Shown here: positions 12,719 through 24,261 of the stretch, one piece after another
How the letters are laid out: every line of letters starts with the position of its first letter
Position numbering within the stretch: the first letter of the stretch is position 1
Assembly (NCBI RefSeq): GCF_002865645.1
Contig: NW_020194600.1
Coordinates: forward strand, 248,001-312,000
DNA: 64,000 bases
Direction: 5' to 3'
From: Hyaloscypha bicolor E
Taxonomy: Eukaryota; Ascomycota; Leotiomycetes; Helotiales; Hyaloscyphaceae
Notes under the pieces: generated by a model
Seen by the model: the letters and a program-made list of their open reading frames with translations, nothing else
Database searches by the model: none
What the model was told of the DNA's origin: nothing
Program-made: the position numbers and the translations under genes

Positions 12719-13574
12719 TTTTTTTTTTTTTTTTTCCTTTTAATATATTTTATTAGTTTAGAACTATATAGTACGGCTAGCTAGCTAGCGTATATCTCTA
12801 TGGTTTATATATAGGCCCAATTTCTAATATAGGTATAATAAATAATTAGGGACGTATTCCTAGAATAGTAATAGTAAAGAAATAAAAAAATTAAAAAAAT
12901 GAATATAAATTATAATTCCTCTCCTATTATTACTTTATTCCTATTACTACTCCCTATTCCCACTCTCCTATTTCTACTTCCCTTATTTCTACCCCTATTT
13001 TCTCCCCTATTTCCTCTCCTATTTCCTTTTCTATTTCCTCTCCTATTTCTACTTCTTCTATTTCTATGCTTCGGTCCAAATGCCATTTTCTTATATATAA
13101 ACCAGTTTCTTTTAAGAATACTAGTATATTCGGTATATTAATCTCCGTATATAATAGAACTTATAGGTTAAAAGTACTAGTATCTAAGCTATTTTTAAAT
13201 AGACTAAATAGATTAAATTATTTCTTCTTATATAGCTTGTAATATAAAAGAAGGTATTTTGTATTCTTAGTCTTATTATATTTGTATTTATTATTAGATA
13301 CTATATTTAGCCTATATAAATAGAACTTTAGGTATCTATAGCCTAGCTTTAATTAGAAGAAGGCACTAGCTAGTAATCTTAGAGTTCCTATAAGTAGCTG
13401 TATTTTCTTGGATACTTTTTATAGATATATATTACTATATAATTCTAGCTAGGTCTTTGGTTTAGTATAAGATTTCAAAAGTAATCTATATTCTTATTTC
13501 TTAACTTTATTAATTTGGATCCCTAGGAAAGCAAAGGAGGTTTTTACTAATTCAGGTTCTAATATAGGAGAAGT
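12719..13574 (-). mobile_element. LINE copy L3, 3' segment (split by Copia F)
   Basis: This is the 3' end of L3 on the minus strand: poly-A (as poly-T), 3' UTR, and the last part of ORF2. It stops at 13574, the end of a 5-bp sequence GAAGT, where the Copia LTR begins. The other half resumes at 20857. Joining the halves gives about 5.99 kb, the same length as L5. Confidence 0.93.
12954..13574 (-). pseudogene. LINE L3 ORF2, C-terminal fragment
   Basis: This holds the C terminus of ORF2, including the Cys/His knuckle region (about 13290-13200) and the repeat-encoded tail. The end, a Glu-Trp-Glu then TAG at 12954-12956, matches the end of L5 exactly. RIP stops are scattered. The upstream part of the ORF is at 20862-24236. 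Confidence 0.8.
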
Positions 13575-13716
13575 TATTAAAAGGGCAATCTGTAAGCCCG
13601 GTACACGTGCTTGTATACGTATACTAGCTACCTGATTTATGTATATAGTATATATAAGGGAGCTTTATTCCCTTATTTATATAATATACTCAATATATGC
13701 TTTTATTCTCTTAATA
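13575..13716 (+). repeat. Copia F 5' LTR (142 bp)
   Basis: The LTR starts TATTAAAAGG and ends TCTTAATA. It contains a TATATAAG box-like sequence followed by a hairpin that is imperfect here because of transitions (GGGAGCTTTATTCCC). The element 3' LTR retains the perfect version. Confidence 0.95.
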
Positions 13717-15120
13717 GGTTATAATATCCGGATTTCCACTAGGACTTAGTCTCTCCCTCTCATCTTATATACTAAGTCCTACCCATTTGTAAAAGTATGA
13801 AAATTAACCTTTTATAGCTCTTCTTGCCCCGATTTCTGGTATACGAGAGCTTCAGGTATCTTTCCCTTTCGAAAACTATCTCTCGCTTTCGAAATTCGGT
13901 ACAGGATACTATATCCTCTCTATTCTCTCGCCTTACTCTCTTGCTTTGGCCTCTCCTAGCCTCCTTACTTAGTATATACGGATGGTTTGGCCAAAGCTTA
14001 TCCGTAAACGAGTTATATAAACCCCCGGAAATTAATTTTTCTACTTTTCCCTCTCTTTTCTATCGTATTCTCCCTTTTTCTATTACGTTTTACGGGTACG
14101 GAGCCTCTAAAAGGCGTTTTTTAGCCTCCTTATTTCCGTATCCAGGGCTATGGGCCTACTAGCTCCGTGCCTCTCGGTTACTATCTTGTCAAGTACTGAT
14201 TTATAGGCTCTAAGCTCTCGTATTACTATGGAAACCACTATATCTTCGTATAATAGACTAATTCCCTTGAATTATATAGATAAAAACCTTATTCTTAATC
14301 TCTAAAAGCTATTAATCGCAAAGCGAGGCCCTCTTATTAGCTCTCGCTTAGTATGGCGGTCCCGGAGAACTTCCGGTAAGCTATATCTCAATTTTTTATA
14401 CTATATTAAAGTAGTAAGAACTTTATTTCCGAGCCTGTACCTGTACCCGTATAGTTTATACGGTTTATTTACTCGATATTTACTCCCAAGTATAAGGAAA
14501 CTAGTAGAGAAGGGAGAGAATCTGCCCCGGAAAATAAAAGGCAGGGGAGATCCTCTACCGTTCCCTTTTGCCTATAACTTACCGAATAAACCCTCCTCTA
14601 ACTTGAGTAATCTCTACCAAATTACCGTCTCGTATAGTATAATCTTAGCTATTAGCTCTCCTATATTGAGAGTACTATTCAAGATATATTCGATATATAT
14701 TATGGCCTTCCAGATCCCGATTTCTATCCGTCCGTATTTAACGGGCCATATTCCTCTATTTCCCTCTTATAAGCAGATTTCCAAGAGAGCTACTACTTAC
14801 CTATAGGTTCCTCGGATCTCTTTGGCTTTACGGTCCGCTCTCCTCGAGAGATTCAAGTAGTAATCCCCTTGCGGATTTACTCTCCCTCTTATCCTCCTTC
14901 TTAAGCCTTACCTCCTACTCAACTAACTATTATATAGCCCTGCTCTCCTCTCCTCTCGGCCCCTTAAGAGGCCCCTTTCGAGTTCTTCTATTTCGAGTCC
15001 GAGCCTCTTTCTCTATAAAAGCTATTAAGCTCAGACTCAGATCCTCTATATCTATATCCTCCTCTATAAAGACCTCCTTATTTAAGGTCCCTATTACCTC
15101 TCTCTCGTTCTTCTTCTCGT
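13717..15120 (+). other. Copia F 5' leader, 1.4 kb, no recognised domain
   Basis: This stretch lies between the 5' LTR and gag. It has two uninterrupted ATG frames, 112 codons at 13824-14162 and 67 codons at 14603-14806. Neither resembles a known domain to me. It opens with GGTTATAATATCCGG, the place where a primer-binding site is expected, but I could not match it to a tRNA. The leader is notably richer in CT-rich tracts than the rest of the element. Confidence 0.5.
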
Positions 15121-16185
15121 CCTCTATAACTTACCCGTCTATGTCCGTATAAGTACTATAGATTAACTAATTCCTCTCCTATTAAAGTTATCGAGATCCT
15201 AGACTTATAATTAGATAGATAAGCTATATTATTTAATAAAAGTAAAATAAGTGGGATATCCCTTAGCCTGATTCTATAGCTTAAGGATAACGGATCTAAT
15301 TAGTAGGACTTCTTCTATTAATTAGAGGAGATGCTTATAATAGGGGGTTTTACAGATATAATATAGTAAGTAAAGGAGCCATACTACCCGCCCTCTCCGG
15401 CGGATCTCCTGGATAGTACTACGGAGGCCTAGCGGGCGGTATATCTTGCTCGGTATATAGACTATACCCTGCTTAAGGCAGAATATAATAAAGTACTCCC
15501 GATCTGGATAGAGAAGCAAGGTCATATATATATAGTAATCCGGAGTAAGTATAAGTATAATAACTACTAAAAGATTAAATTAAAGACCCGGGTATATTAG
15601 ATATTCAATATCCTCCGGGCCGGCTATAAAAAGGGCTCTAGAAAACTAATAGAGCTTATAACCCGGTTTTATACTCTCTATCTTGGGAATTATAAAAGTA
15701 TTACTGATTTCTTGGGCTAGCTCTCGCAAATTAACTATGAATTATAAGACCTTTACCCGTCTACTATATTCTCAGAGGTTTAGTTCGTTCTCTGCTTTCT
15801 CTAAGGCCTTGGCTCTATATATAATATCTTTATTATTATACTTACTTAATCTATAGCCCTAATTACCTCTACTAATACTCCTGTAATTACATTTAATACT
15901 ATGGTTTAGAAGGCTTATAATAAAGAGAAGCGGTAATCCTCGTTAATTACCGGTACCGGAATAGCCCTTATAGCCTATAGCTCCTCCTGTCCGTCCGGTA
16001 CGGTTAACTATTATACTTACTATAATAAGGACTACTATATAAAGGCCAAGTACTTTCTAAAGTACCCGTATCTCAAAAAGGAATTTAATAATAAGCAAAA
16101 GGCCCGGGACAAGAAACGGAAGCGGATAAGTAAAGGCAGGGGGGATTTTAAGAAGTCAAAGGCCTCTTCTCTATTCGAGTAAACC
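15121..16185 (+). pseudogene. Copia F gag with zinc knuckle
   Basis: One frame runs from about 15121 through 16185 with RIP stops. It reads as a Copia Gag: TRFYTLYLGNYKSITDFLG near 15670 and a Cys/His knuckle near 15986-16055. The knuckle Cys and His have become Tyr, seen as TYYNKDYYIKAKYF. A basic tail follows (ARDKKRKRISKGRGDFKK). The exact start is not certain, because no ATG at the head can be chosen with confidence. Gag would form the cytoplasmic virus-like particle. Confidence 0.8.
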
Positions 16186-19100
16186 GCGGATACTATGGAT
16201 ACGGGTACCCTAATAGTTAATTATATAGCTATTAATAATTTTGTATCCGGGAATATTATTCCTGTCCTAATAAATAATTAAGCCTTCTTAGCCCTGCCTT
16301 ACCTACTCCAAAATGAGTGGATTATTAATATAGGCTATATAAACTATACTACGGGTATTCTGGCTAACTTTTCCGAGCTTCGGAAGGGCTAGTATAGTAC
16401 TTGCGGTAGTATTAGGGGTAGTATGCGTTTTAAGGGAATTAGGACGGTCGAGATCCTAATTCCTGGTCCTGGTAGCCGTCTAATACTTCTCCGCTTAACC
16501 GAGGTCAAGTACTATCCGTCTATAGGGCTATTTAATCTTATTTCTGTATTTCAGATCTTTAAGGGAAAGAAGGTACGGCCCGTTCTTACGGAAGAGGCTA
16601 TTTATTAGACTATAGGCAAGGTTAAGATTAATATATCTGCAAAATACAGGCTCTAGCTCTTGGATTAAGCTAAATAACGGCCCGTCCGTATCTGCTCTAC
16701 TATAGAAGCCCCCTCTTCTTCTTCTCCTTCTCTGGCCCTATAGCTATCTCTTTTAAGCTCTCCGAATAGCCGTCTCCGGTAATTTCCTTTACCTAAAGTC
16801 TTCTCTATCTTATATTATCCGTTAGCTTTATAGATCTCCTTTATACCAAGGGCTTTCCCGGCTATTAAGAAGCCCCCTATTAAGAAACCCACTGCCGCTT
16901 AAGCCTATATAATTCAAACTAATATTATTCGGTAGTATAATTATATAAGATACCTGGGTTTATAGAATATAGCCCGTTTATTATCTATATATAAGAGTAT
17001 TAACCTTACGGAAAATACTACTCGTTAGATTATATTTATAAGGTATATCTCGTATTTAAAGGCCATTAATTGCTATATAATTACCTAATTAAGCCAGGGA
17101 AATATAAGATGAACCTGATCTACTCGGATATAATAGGCCTAATACCTATACTAGGCTATAATAGGAGCCGGTACCTGGTTACCTTTATATATAATTACTT
17201 CAAGCTTATGGTAGTTTACCTAATTAAAGCCAAGGGTAATATAACGGATAGTTTTATTCACTTTAAGAAGTACTATAAACGGCCGGATCTGGGCTAGGTT
17301 ATTAAGTGCCTCTATAATAATAATAGAGGGAAATATATTACTAGTAAGTTCCAGAAAATGCTTTTTAAAGGGGGAATTAGGTAGGAACTAACTGAATCAT
17401 ATACTTCTCAAATAAACGGATCTATAGAATATCTTGGATAGACTATTTACCATAAAGCAGCTCTGCTTCTCAAGTATACTGGCCTCGATCTCAAGTTCTG
17501 GCCCAAGGCCATTAAGTATACCGTATACCTTTATATATAGAGCCTCTATTCTAAGATTAAGAAGACTTTATTTAAGGTATAGTATGGCCATTATCTATAT
17601 ATTAGTTACGTTTATATATTTAATTCTACTATTTACTATAGTAACCCCGGAAGGTTACGGAAGCTTATTCGCAATAAAGCTAGTAAAGGGATCCTTATTA
17701 GATACGAGGGGGATATCCTATACCGTATTCTTAAACTAGACAGACGGATCTGCCGGACCACAGCCCTATAAACCATTAAACGGATATTCTGGTAGTAATT
17801 TGATCCGGAAGATATCCAGGAAGACCCGGATATAGATTACTTTACGGATCCTACTAGACCCGGAGTTTACTATACCTTTGAGTATATTAAGCCCATACTA
17901 ATTTTATTTATTCTCTCGTATCCTGTTTAAGGGAAGAAGCGTCCGGCGGACGAAGACTGGTTTATTTAGCCCATTACTAAGACCCGGATACTATCCTACG
18001 GGTCTTAATTATATTTAAGGGCCCCTATTCCGTAATTACCGGTTCTAATTAATTCTGGGCCTTCCCTAAGCTCCCTTAGACCGCTATCTTATAGGTCTTA
18101 GCTATATTTATGGCCCCTTGCTCCGTATCCACCGGTCCAAACTAGTACTAGCCTTCCTCTCTCGAGTTCTATCCGGTAATTAGGCCTTAATATCTCTCCT
18201 GCTCTATATCTACCGGTCCTAATTAGCTCAAACTTTCCCCTAAGCTCCTCTCGACCGCCAGGCCTATACTAGTCAATCTACTAAAACCTCTAGTAAGCTC
18301 CGCCTATCTCTTATAATAATTTCTGGTACGAGTTCGGTAGTCCTCTTTCCGAGAGAATAGTACTTCCTTCTCCTGAGCCTCCTTCCGCTCTAATAGCTCT
18401 AAGCCATACTTTACCCGTCCAGAACCCACTACTAGCTCAGCTACTAGTTCCAGGAATATCTTAGCTATAATCCTTACGGTCCATATCTGTTAAATACTCC
18501 CTAGAAGCTTCTCTATATCTATATCTATAAGCTATAATAGAAGATAAGCTTATCTATAATTTCGAGAACCTTTTCTCTCCGGAACTATCTACGGATCTAG
18601 ACCCTGATTTCTATCTGCCCTTAGAGAACAAAGATACTAACTTTTTTAAATATATATATTACCCAGAACTCCGTCCATAAACTCTCCTTTCTTTAATTAC
18701 GGATACGGATACGGACGAATTAGAACCTCTTAAATACTCCTCTCTCTCTCTCTCTTACGAGTTCCTCCGTTAAGTATCCGATTCTCCTAATCCTCTCATA
18801 CTTTATTTCTTCCTAACCTATCTCTCTATATTTGACGAGCTCTCTCTTCTCTCCTTCTTCGGCTATACCAATCCCTGTAAGCCTTTCGAACCACGAATAT
18901 TATAAGAAGCTAAGGATAGTAGATAATAGGAATAGTAGGAACGGGTAATTCAGGAGAAATACTAGTCTTTAATAGAAAATGAAATATGGACTAAATAAGA
19001 CTATTTATTAAATTACCAAGTATTTACGGGTAAATAGGTCTTTAAAATCAAGTAAGGGGTATATAGAGAGATCCTCTGGTATAAGGCCCACTGGGTTATT

Positions 19101-20410
19101 TATAGGTTTGAGTAGAAGGAGGACCTGGATTTCTATGAGATATTTGCTTTTATAGTTAAGCCTATATCCTATAAGGCTATTTTCGCTCTTGCGGCCGTAT
19201 ATAACTGGGAAATTAAATAAATAGATATTAAGACTATATTCTTATACGGAGATATAAATAAGGATATCTGGATTAAGCTTCCTATAGGCTATAGGGTCTC
19301 TGGAATAGCAAAACTAAGGAAAGCTCTCTATGATTTGAAGTAATCTCTACGGGTCTAGTATAATATATTTACTATCTTCCTGGCTTTACTTGACTTTAAG
19401 CCCCTTAATACTAATTCTTCCGTATTCTGCCGGGATAGTATAATTATTATAATCTATATAGATAATCTCCTAATTACCGGAGCCTCTAAGCCAGATATTA
19501 ATAGGATTAAGGCTACTCTAAGTAAGCGGTTTAAGATATTAGACTTTAGAGCATACTACTTTTATCTTGGAATAGAGGTTATCCGCAACCGTCCGTAACG
19601 GATCCTCCGGCTTTCCCAGAAGGCCTATATAGAGAAGGTATTCCAAGATTACGGGTTTGGTTCCTATAAGCCTGTCTCTACCCCTATAGAAATCTCCTTT
19701 TGGCTCATACCTGCAGATAGTTAAGCAGATCAAATACTCTACTATAAGTATTAGTCTATTATAGGCTCCCTAATATATACTATACTCGGGACCTGACCGG
19801 ACCTCGCTTTTGCGGTCTTAGTAGTCTTATAGTTCTCTTTAAATCCTAATAAGACTTATATGAGAGCCGTAGAACGGATCCTCCGGTACCTCTATAATAT
19901 AGCAGATCTAGGGCTTGTTTTTTACGGTACTTTATAGCTACTTTCTGGTTATATAGACTTGGATTAAGCCGGGGATCCAGATATCCGTTAATTAATATCC
20001 GGATACGTTTTTAGCCTCGGGAGTACTACGATTTCCTGGTCTTCCAAATATTAGCCTATAGTATTCCTGTCTATATATAAAGCGGAATATATTAGTTAAA
20101 CGAATACTACTAAGAAAGCTATCTGGCTCCAAGGGTTCCTCAAGTAAATTAACCCGGGAGATCCCGGTCTGGGAGCTATAATTATCTATAGGGATAATTA
20201 AGGGGCCATTATACTTATAAAGAACGATTAGTTCTACGGACGAGTTAAGTATATTAATATCTAGTACTATTTCGTCTGCGAAAAGCTTATAGAAGAACGA
20301 ATTAACCTCTAATATATCCCTATCTTAGAGCAAGTAGCAGATGAACTTATAAAGGCACTATACCGGGACAAATTTGTAGTATTTAGGAAGGCTATAGGGG
20401 TTAAATAGGG
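16186..20410 (+). pseudogene. Copia F pol (protease-integrase-RT-RNase H)
   Basis: The protease is at about 16310-16345, reading WIINIGYINYTTG where the family has an Asp-Thr/Ser-Gly triad. The integrase is at about 16900-17560 (YNNNRGKYITSKF for the second catalytic Asp, then NGSIEYLG for the Glu). The RT is at about 18990-19650 (KAIFALAAVYNWEIK, LYGDINKDIWIKLP, and IIYIDNLLITG near 19450 in place of YVDDLL). RNase H is at about 19920-20300 (SGYVFSLGSTTISWSSKY, KAEYIS). Stops are almost all TAG/TAA. The linker at 18000-18260 contains diverged direct repeats. Order and motifs make Copia assignment firm. No activity is possible in this copy. Confidence 0.92.
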
Positions 20411-20714
20411 CTATGGGAGCTGGAATTCTCGGTATCCGGAGGGGAGATACGGTGGTTTTTATTATATAATATCTATATGATTTGAATTCCGCTCGGATAG
20501 TTTAATCTATAGCTATCTACTTAGCTTAGTTCATCCGATTACTTTCTATCTTCTCTTTTATTACGGCTCACCATTCTTCTATAGACCGTCTTTTCCCCTA
20601 TAAGGGGTTTTGGCTGTGGTTTACTAAAGGTAGCCCGTTCTATTCGTATATAGGAGCTAGCCTCCGCTCTCTTCTTATATATAGATCCTATAGGAGCTCT
20701 TGATTATATGGGAG

Positions 20715-20856
20715 TATTAAAAGGGTAATCTGCAAGCCCGGTATACGTATTTGCATATATATACTAGTTACCTGATTTATATATATAGTATATATAAGGG
20801 AGCTTCGCTCCCTTATTTATATAATATACTTAATATATGCTTTTATTCTCTTAATA
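20715..20856 (+). repeat. Copia F 3' LTR (142 bp)
   Basis: The sequence is equal in length to the 5' LTR and differs only by transitions. It keeps a perfect hairpin at 20794-20816 with a 10-bp stem (ATAAGGGAGC) and 3-base loop (TTC), just downstream of TATATA. The hairpin may mark the start of the R region or the poly-A signal. Confidence 0.95.
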
Positions 20857-20861
20857 GAAAT

Positions 20862-23800
20862 AGTATCTATTTTAGCTAGTATATCTGCTTCTTTATTTCT
20901 AATTATATCTATATAGCCAGGAACCCAGATTAGTTCTATACTAGCTCCTTTAGCTATAAGGGCTTTAGTAGCTAGTATAGCTCTAATCTATTGGCTTTAT
21001 TCCGGCTTATTAGAAGAAGTTTTTAATCTTAGTAAACTAGCTTGGTTATCTATATAGATATTATAAAGCTCTTCTTTCTTTGCTTTACTACTAGCATATT
21101 TAATAGTACTTGTAACGCCTTCTAGTTCTCTATTATAGACTATAGTACTAGCTCCTATATTTCGGCTTTCTCTATATTTAGCTATAACTAGTATATAAGA
21201 AGTTTCGTAACTATAGATAACGAGCCCTAGGCCTATTCCGATTTCTTTCTGAGTTTGAGATTCATCTATATATATAAATAGTACGGAGCTATTATTATAT
21301 AAAGTCTTTAAGTAAAGATTATATAATATAGTAGTCTCTTCTTTAGGCTATCTTAATATAGTGATTTTATAAGGTATCTCTCTATTCCAGGAAGCAAAAT
21401 AAAAGTGCCTTATAATCTCTAAATTCTTAGAAACTATAAGTTCCTTAATAGAATTAACTATAATTTTAATTTGAGACATTTTAGCCTTATAATCTCGAAC
21501 TAGATCTGTATTTAGACTATAAATAGAATCTATATTAGAGTCTATTAATTCTAATTATTTAGATCTTTAAAAGAACTTCTCAAACTCTAGTCTAATAGGA
21601 TACTTTAGACTTAATTTAAGGATATAGAAGGCATATTAATAACAACTATGGTTTAACCTTATAATAGGTAATAGTAAAGCTAATTCGACCTCTATAGGAA
21701 TAATAGAAGCAGTTTTAAATACTACTAAGGTTTTCCTTAAAGCTAGGTTCTAAATAGCCTATAAAGGCCTAATTTGAGCTTTACTTTTAGTCTTCTACTA
21801 TAGTAAGGAACTATAGTCTATTATACTAGTAATATAAGCTAAATATAGCTATCTAATTACAAATAGAAATAAATTATATAATATATTTATAAGTCTCTAA
21901 ATCCTATAAAAGGCTTGTTTTGCTTTAGAAGCCCTATAGGCTATATGTTTCTTAAATCTGAGATTCTTGTTAAGGTATATTCCTATTTACTTAATTACTT
22001 TACTAGGGGAAACTAGTTCCCTATTAAGTAGTTTTAAGCTAGGTTTATTCTTGGAATTATTAAAGTAAATAAGCTCAGTTTTATCTATATTAAAGCTAAT
22101 AGCATTTTTGTCTCCTAATTCGACTAAGTCCTTTACTTCTTATTCTAAAGTCTTAGTATTTTTTTTAAGACTATTAGAAGTAGTAATAAGAGATATATTA
22201 TCTAAATAGGACTTAAAACTAATATTTACTAATTTAAATAAATCTCTAATATAGATTAGAAATAGTATAGGTAATATAGGGCTTTCTTATAGAATACTAG
22301 TAAGTATAGACTTAAATACTTTAATACTATTATTAAAAGCTAGTTTTAATACCCGGTTATCTAAGAATAATAATACCCAGAGAATAAGGCTAGTAGGTAA
22401 TAATAAACTAATTATAATCTGTAATAGCCTATTCTTGGACACGTAATTAAAGGCACCTTTAATATCTAGGAAGAAAGTAGTAGTTTTTAGCTTATAGGAC
22501 TTATTAGTCTCTACTTTATTCTATAGTAATAAAGCAGTATTAATAGCTGACTTATATAGCCTACCTCCTATTTAGGAGAGATATAATAGATTACTAGTCT
22601 CGGCTAAATAACTAAGTCTCTTAGCTAGTATTCTTTTAGAAACCTTCCCTAAGTAATTAAGTAAGGAAATAACTCGATATGCTTTAGGTAAGAAATAGTT
22701 TGGTTTTCCTAATTTCTTTAGAATAAAGCCAGTAGCTTGTTTCCAGACTTTAGGATAGTACTCCTTATTAATAAATAAGGAATATAGCCTATAAAAAATA
22801 TCTAAAGTAGCTCTATAAGTATGAATTATAATCTCTTGAGTAACTAAGTCTGGTCCTGGGGTTTTCTCCTTTATCTTAGAAATACATACTTATTCTAGCT
22901 CTATTTTAGATAAAATAGGCCATTCCTACTTTAAACTAGGCCTATAGTTTATTAGGCTAATAGGTTTAGTATTAGGAGGTAGTAGGAAAAGCTCGGCTCT
23001 AAAAATATTATACTTCTCTTGGAAAGTCGACTTTAAATTACTATTACTATTATTACTACTATTATTACTATTACTACTATTCCTATTATTATTACTTAAA
23101 ATACTAGAGATCGGTTCGTATAAAGTATCTTTAGTATACTTTATAGCTTTAAAAATTGACTAGAAGTCTTTATTCTCTAAGAACTTATTCCAATATACTA
23201 GCTTAGTACCTTTAATAGTATTAAAGTAGGTATTCTTTATATTTTGAAGTTCTTATTTATAAAGAGTATATTCTAAGGCTTTAGACTTACGGCTATAGTA
23301 TAGTATTAATTTATATAAAGTCTTTAAGTCCTTATTTTACTAGGGTTTAGAATATAGACTAATAGTAGATTTTGGAATACTATTACTAGCCACATCTACT
23401 ATTCTATTAGTAAAGTCTTCTGCTAATAGGTCTAGTTTATGGTTTCCAGATATACTAGTAAGTAGAAAGGGCATATTATTAAGGCTACTAATAAGATAGC
23501 TTATAAATTTAGCCCAGTCTGCTTTCCTAGTATTAAATCTGACTGGATTAGAACTAGAGCTATAAGTCGACTTACTAATAGTAAATAATACCCCAAAATA
23601 ATTAGAACCTAAGTCTGGTAGTACTTGCTAGTCTTTAATCTTAGTTACTATTCTATTAGTAGCAAAACTTAAGTCTAATATAGAAGAAGTAAATATATTA
23701 GATCTATAAAAGATACCTTTCCCTATTTTATTTAATAGCCTTAGAAAGTAACTTTCTATATAGCTAATTAAATGGATTATATAACTGCTTTAAGGCCTTA

Positions 23801-24236
23801 GGGAATCCTATTAAGGATAATATATATTAAAATCGCTTAGTAATAATAAGCTATTAAAGAGAGTAATAAGTAAAATGTCCTCTTTTAATATAGTTAATAT
23901 ACTATTAGGGTCTTCTAGATAAATTACATTATAGAAATTAATTAGCTGCATTTTTAATATACCTAGACTTAAGTCTATAATTAGGTAATCTGGATTACTT
24001 AGTAAGTTTTGAGCTAGGCTAGCCTGTAATTTACGGGCTATATAAATTAAGGTTCTAGGTCTCAAGGTACTATAATTCGGGAGTATTTAATAATAGCTCG
24101 AGTATATAATAGAATAATATTTCCGATTATTACTATTTCTTACTATTACTTATAGTTCCTGGATTACTAGGACTTTAATATTCAATTCTATAGCTATTTG
24201 CAAGACGTTTTTAGTAGTAGTTCTATTATGATTTAT
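20862..24236 (-). pseudogene. LINE L3 ORF2, N-terminal to RNase H part
   Basis: ORF2 starts at 24236 (ATA in place of ATG). The endonuclease covers about 24210-23810 and is open from 24065 to 23811 (NFYNVIYLEDP, LLLSDFNIYYP, where L5 has LLGDFNIHYP). The Ser/Asn-rich microsatellite at 23037-23095 encodes a linker before RT. RT lies at about 22980-22000 and RNase H at 21450-21050. With 12954-13574, and counting the Copia TSD once, the length is 3,996 bases, a multiple of three. There are many RIP stops and no frameshift. Confidence 0.85.
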
Positions 24237-24261
24237 ATTAACTTATAGTACTTTAATATAA

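Larger units (their letters stand above)
13575..20856 (+). mobile_element. Copia LTR retrotransposon (Copia F), complete, nested in LINE L3
   Basis: This 7,282-bp element sits inside the ORF2 of L3. It has two 142-bp LTRs (13575-13716 and 20715-20856) that begin TATTAAAAGGG and end CTCTTAATA, a polypurine ATGGGAG just before the 3' LTR, and a 5-bp TSD: GAAGT at 13570-13574 and GAAAT at 20857-20861, different by one RIP-type transition. The internal region reads gag, protease, integrase, RT, RNase H on the plus strand. About 14 differences separate the LTRs, all transitions. It is GC-richer than the LINEs around it, so it inserted later or was RIPed less. Confidence 0.96.

Noticed and set aside
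12899..13141. Leu/Pro-rich 80-codon frame resembling a membrane protein
   Set aside because: It is antisense to the repeat tail and C terminus of LINE L3 ORF2; the hydrophobicity comes from CT-rich complement of the repeat.
15322..15525. Minus-strand 67-codon frame
   Set aside because: It is antisense to the Copia F gag, which is clearly coding on the plus strand.
19539..19733. Minus-strand 64-codon frame
   Set aside because: It is antisense to the RT of Copia F.
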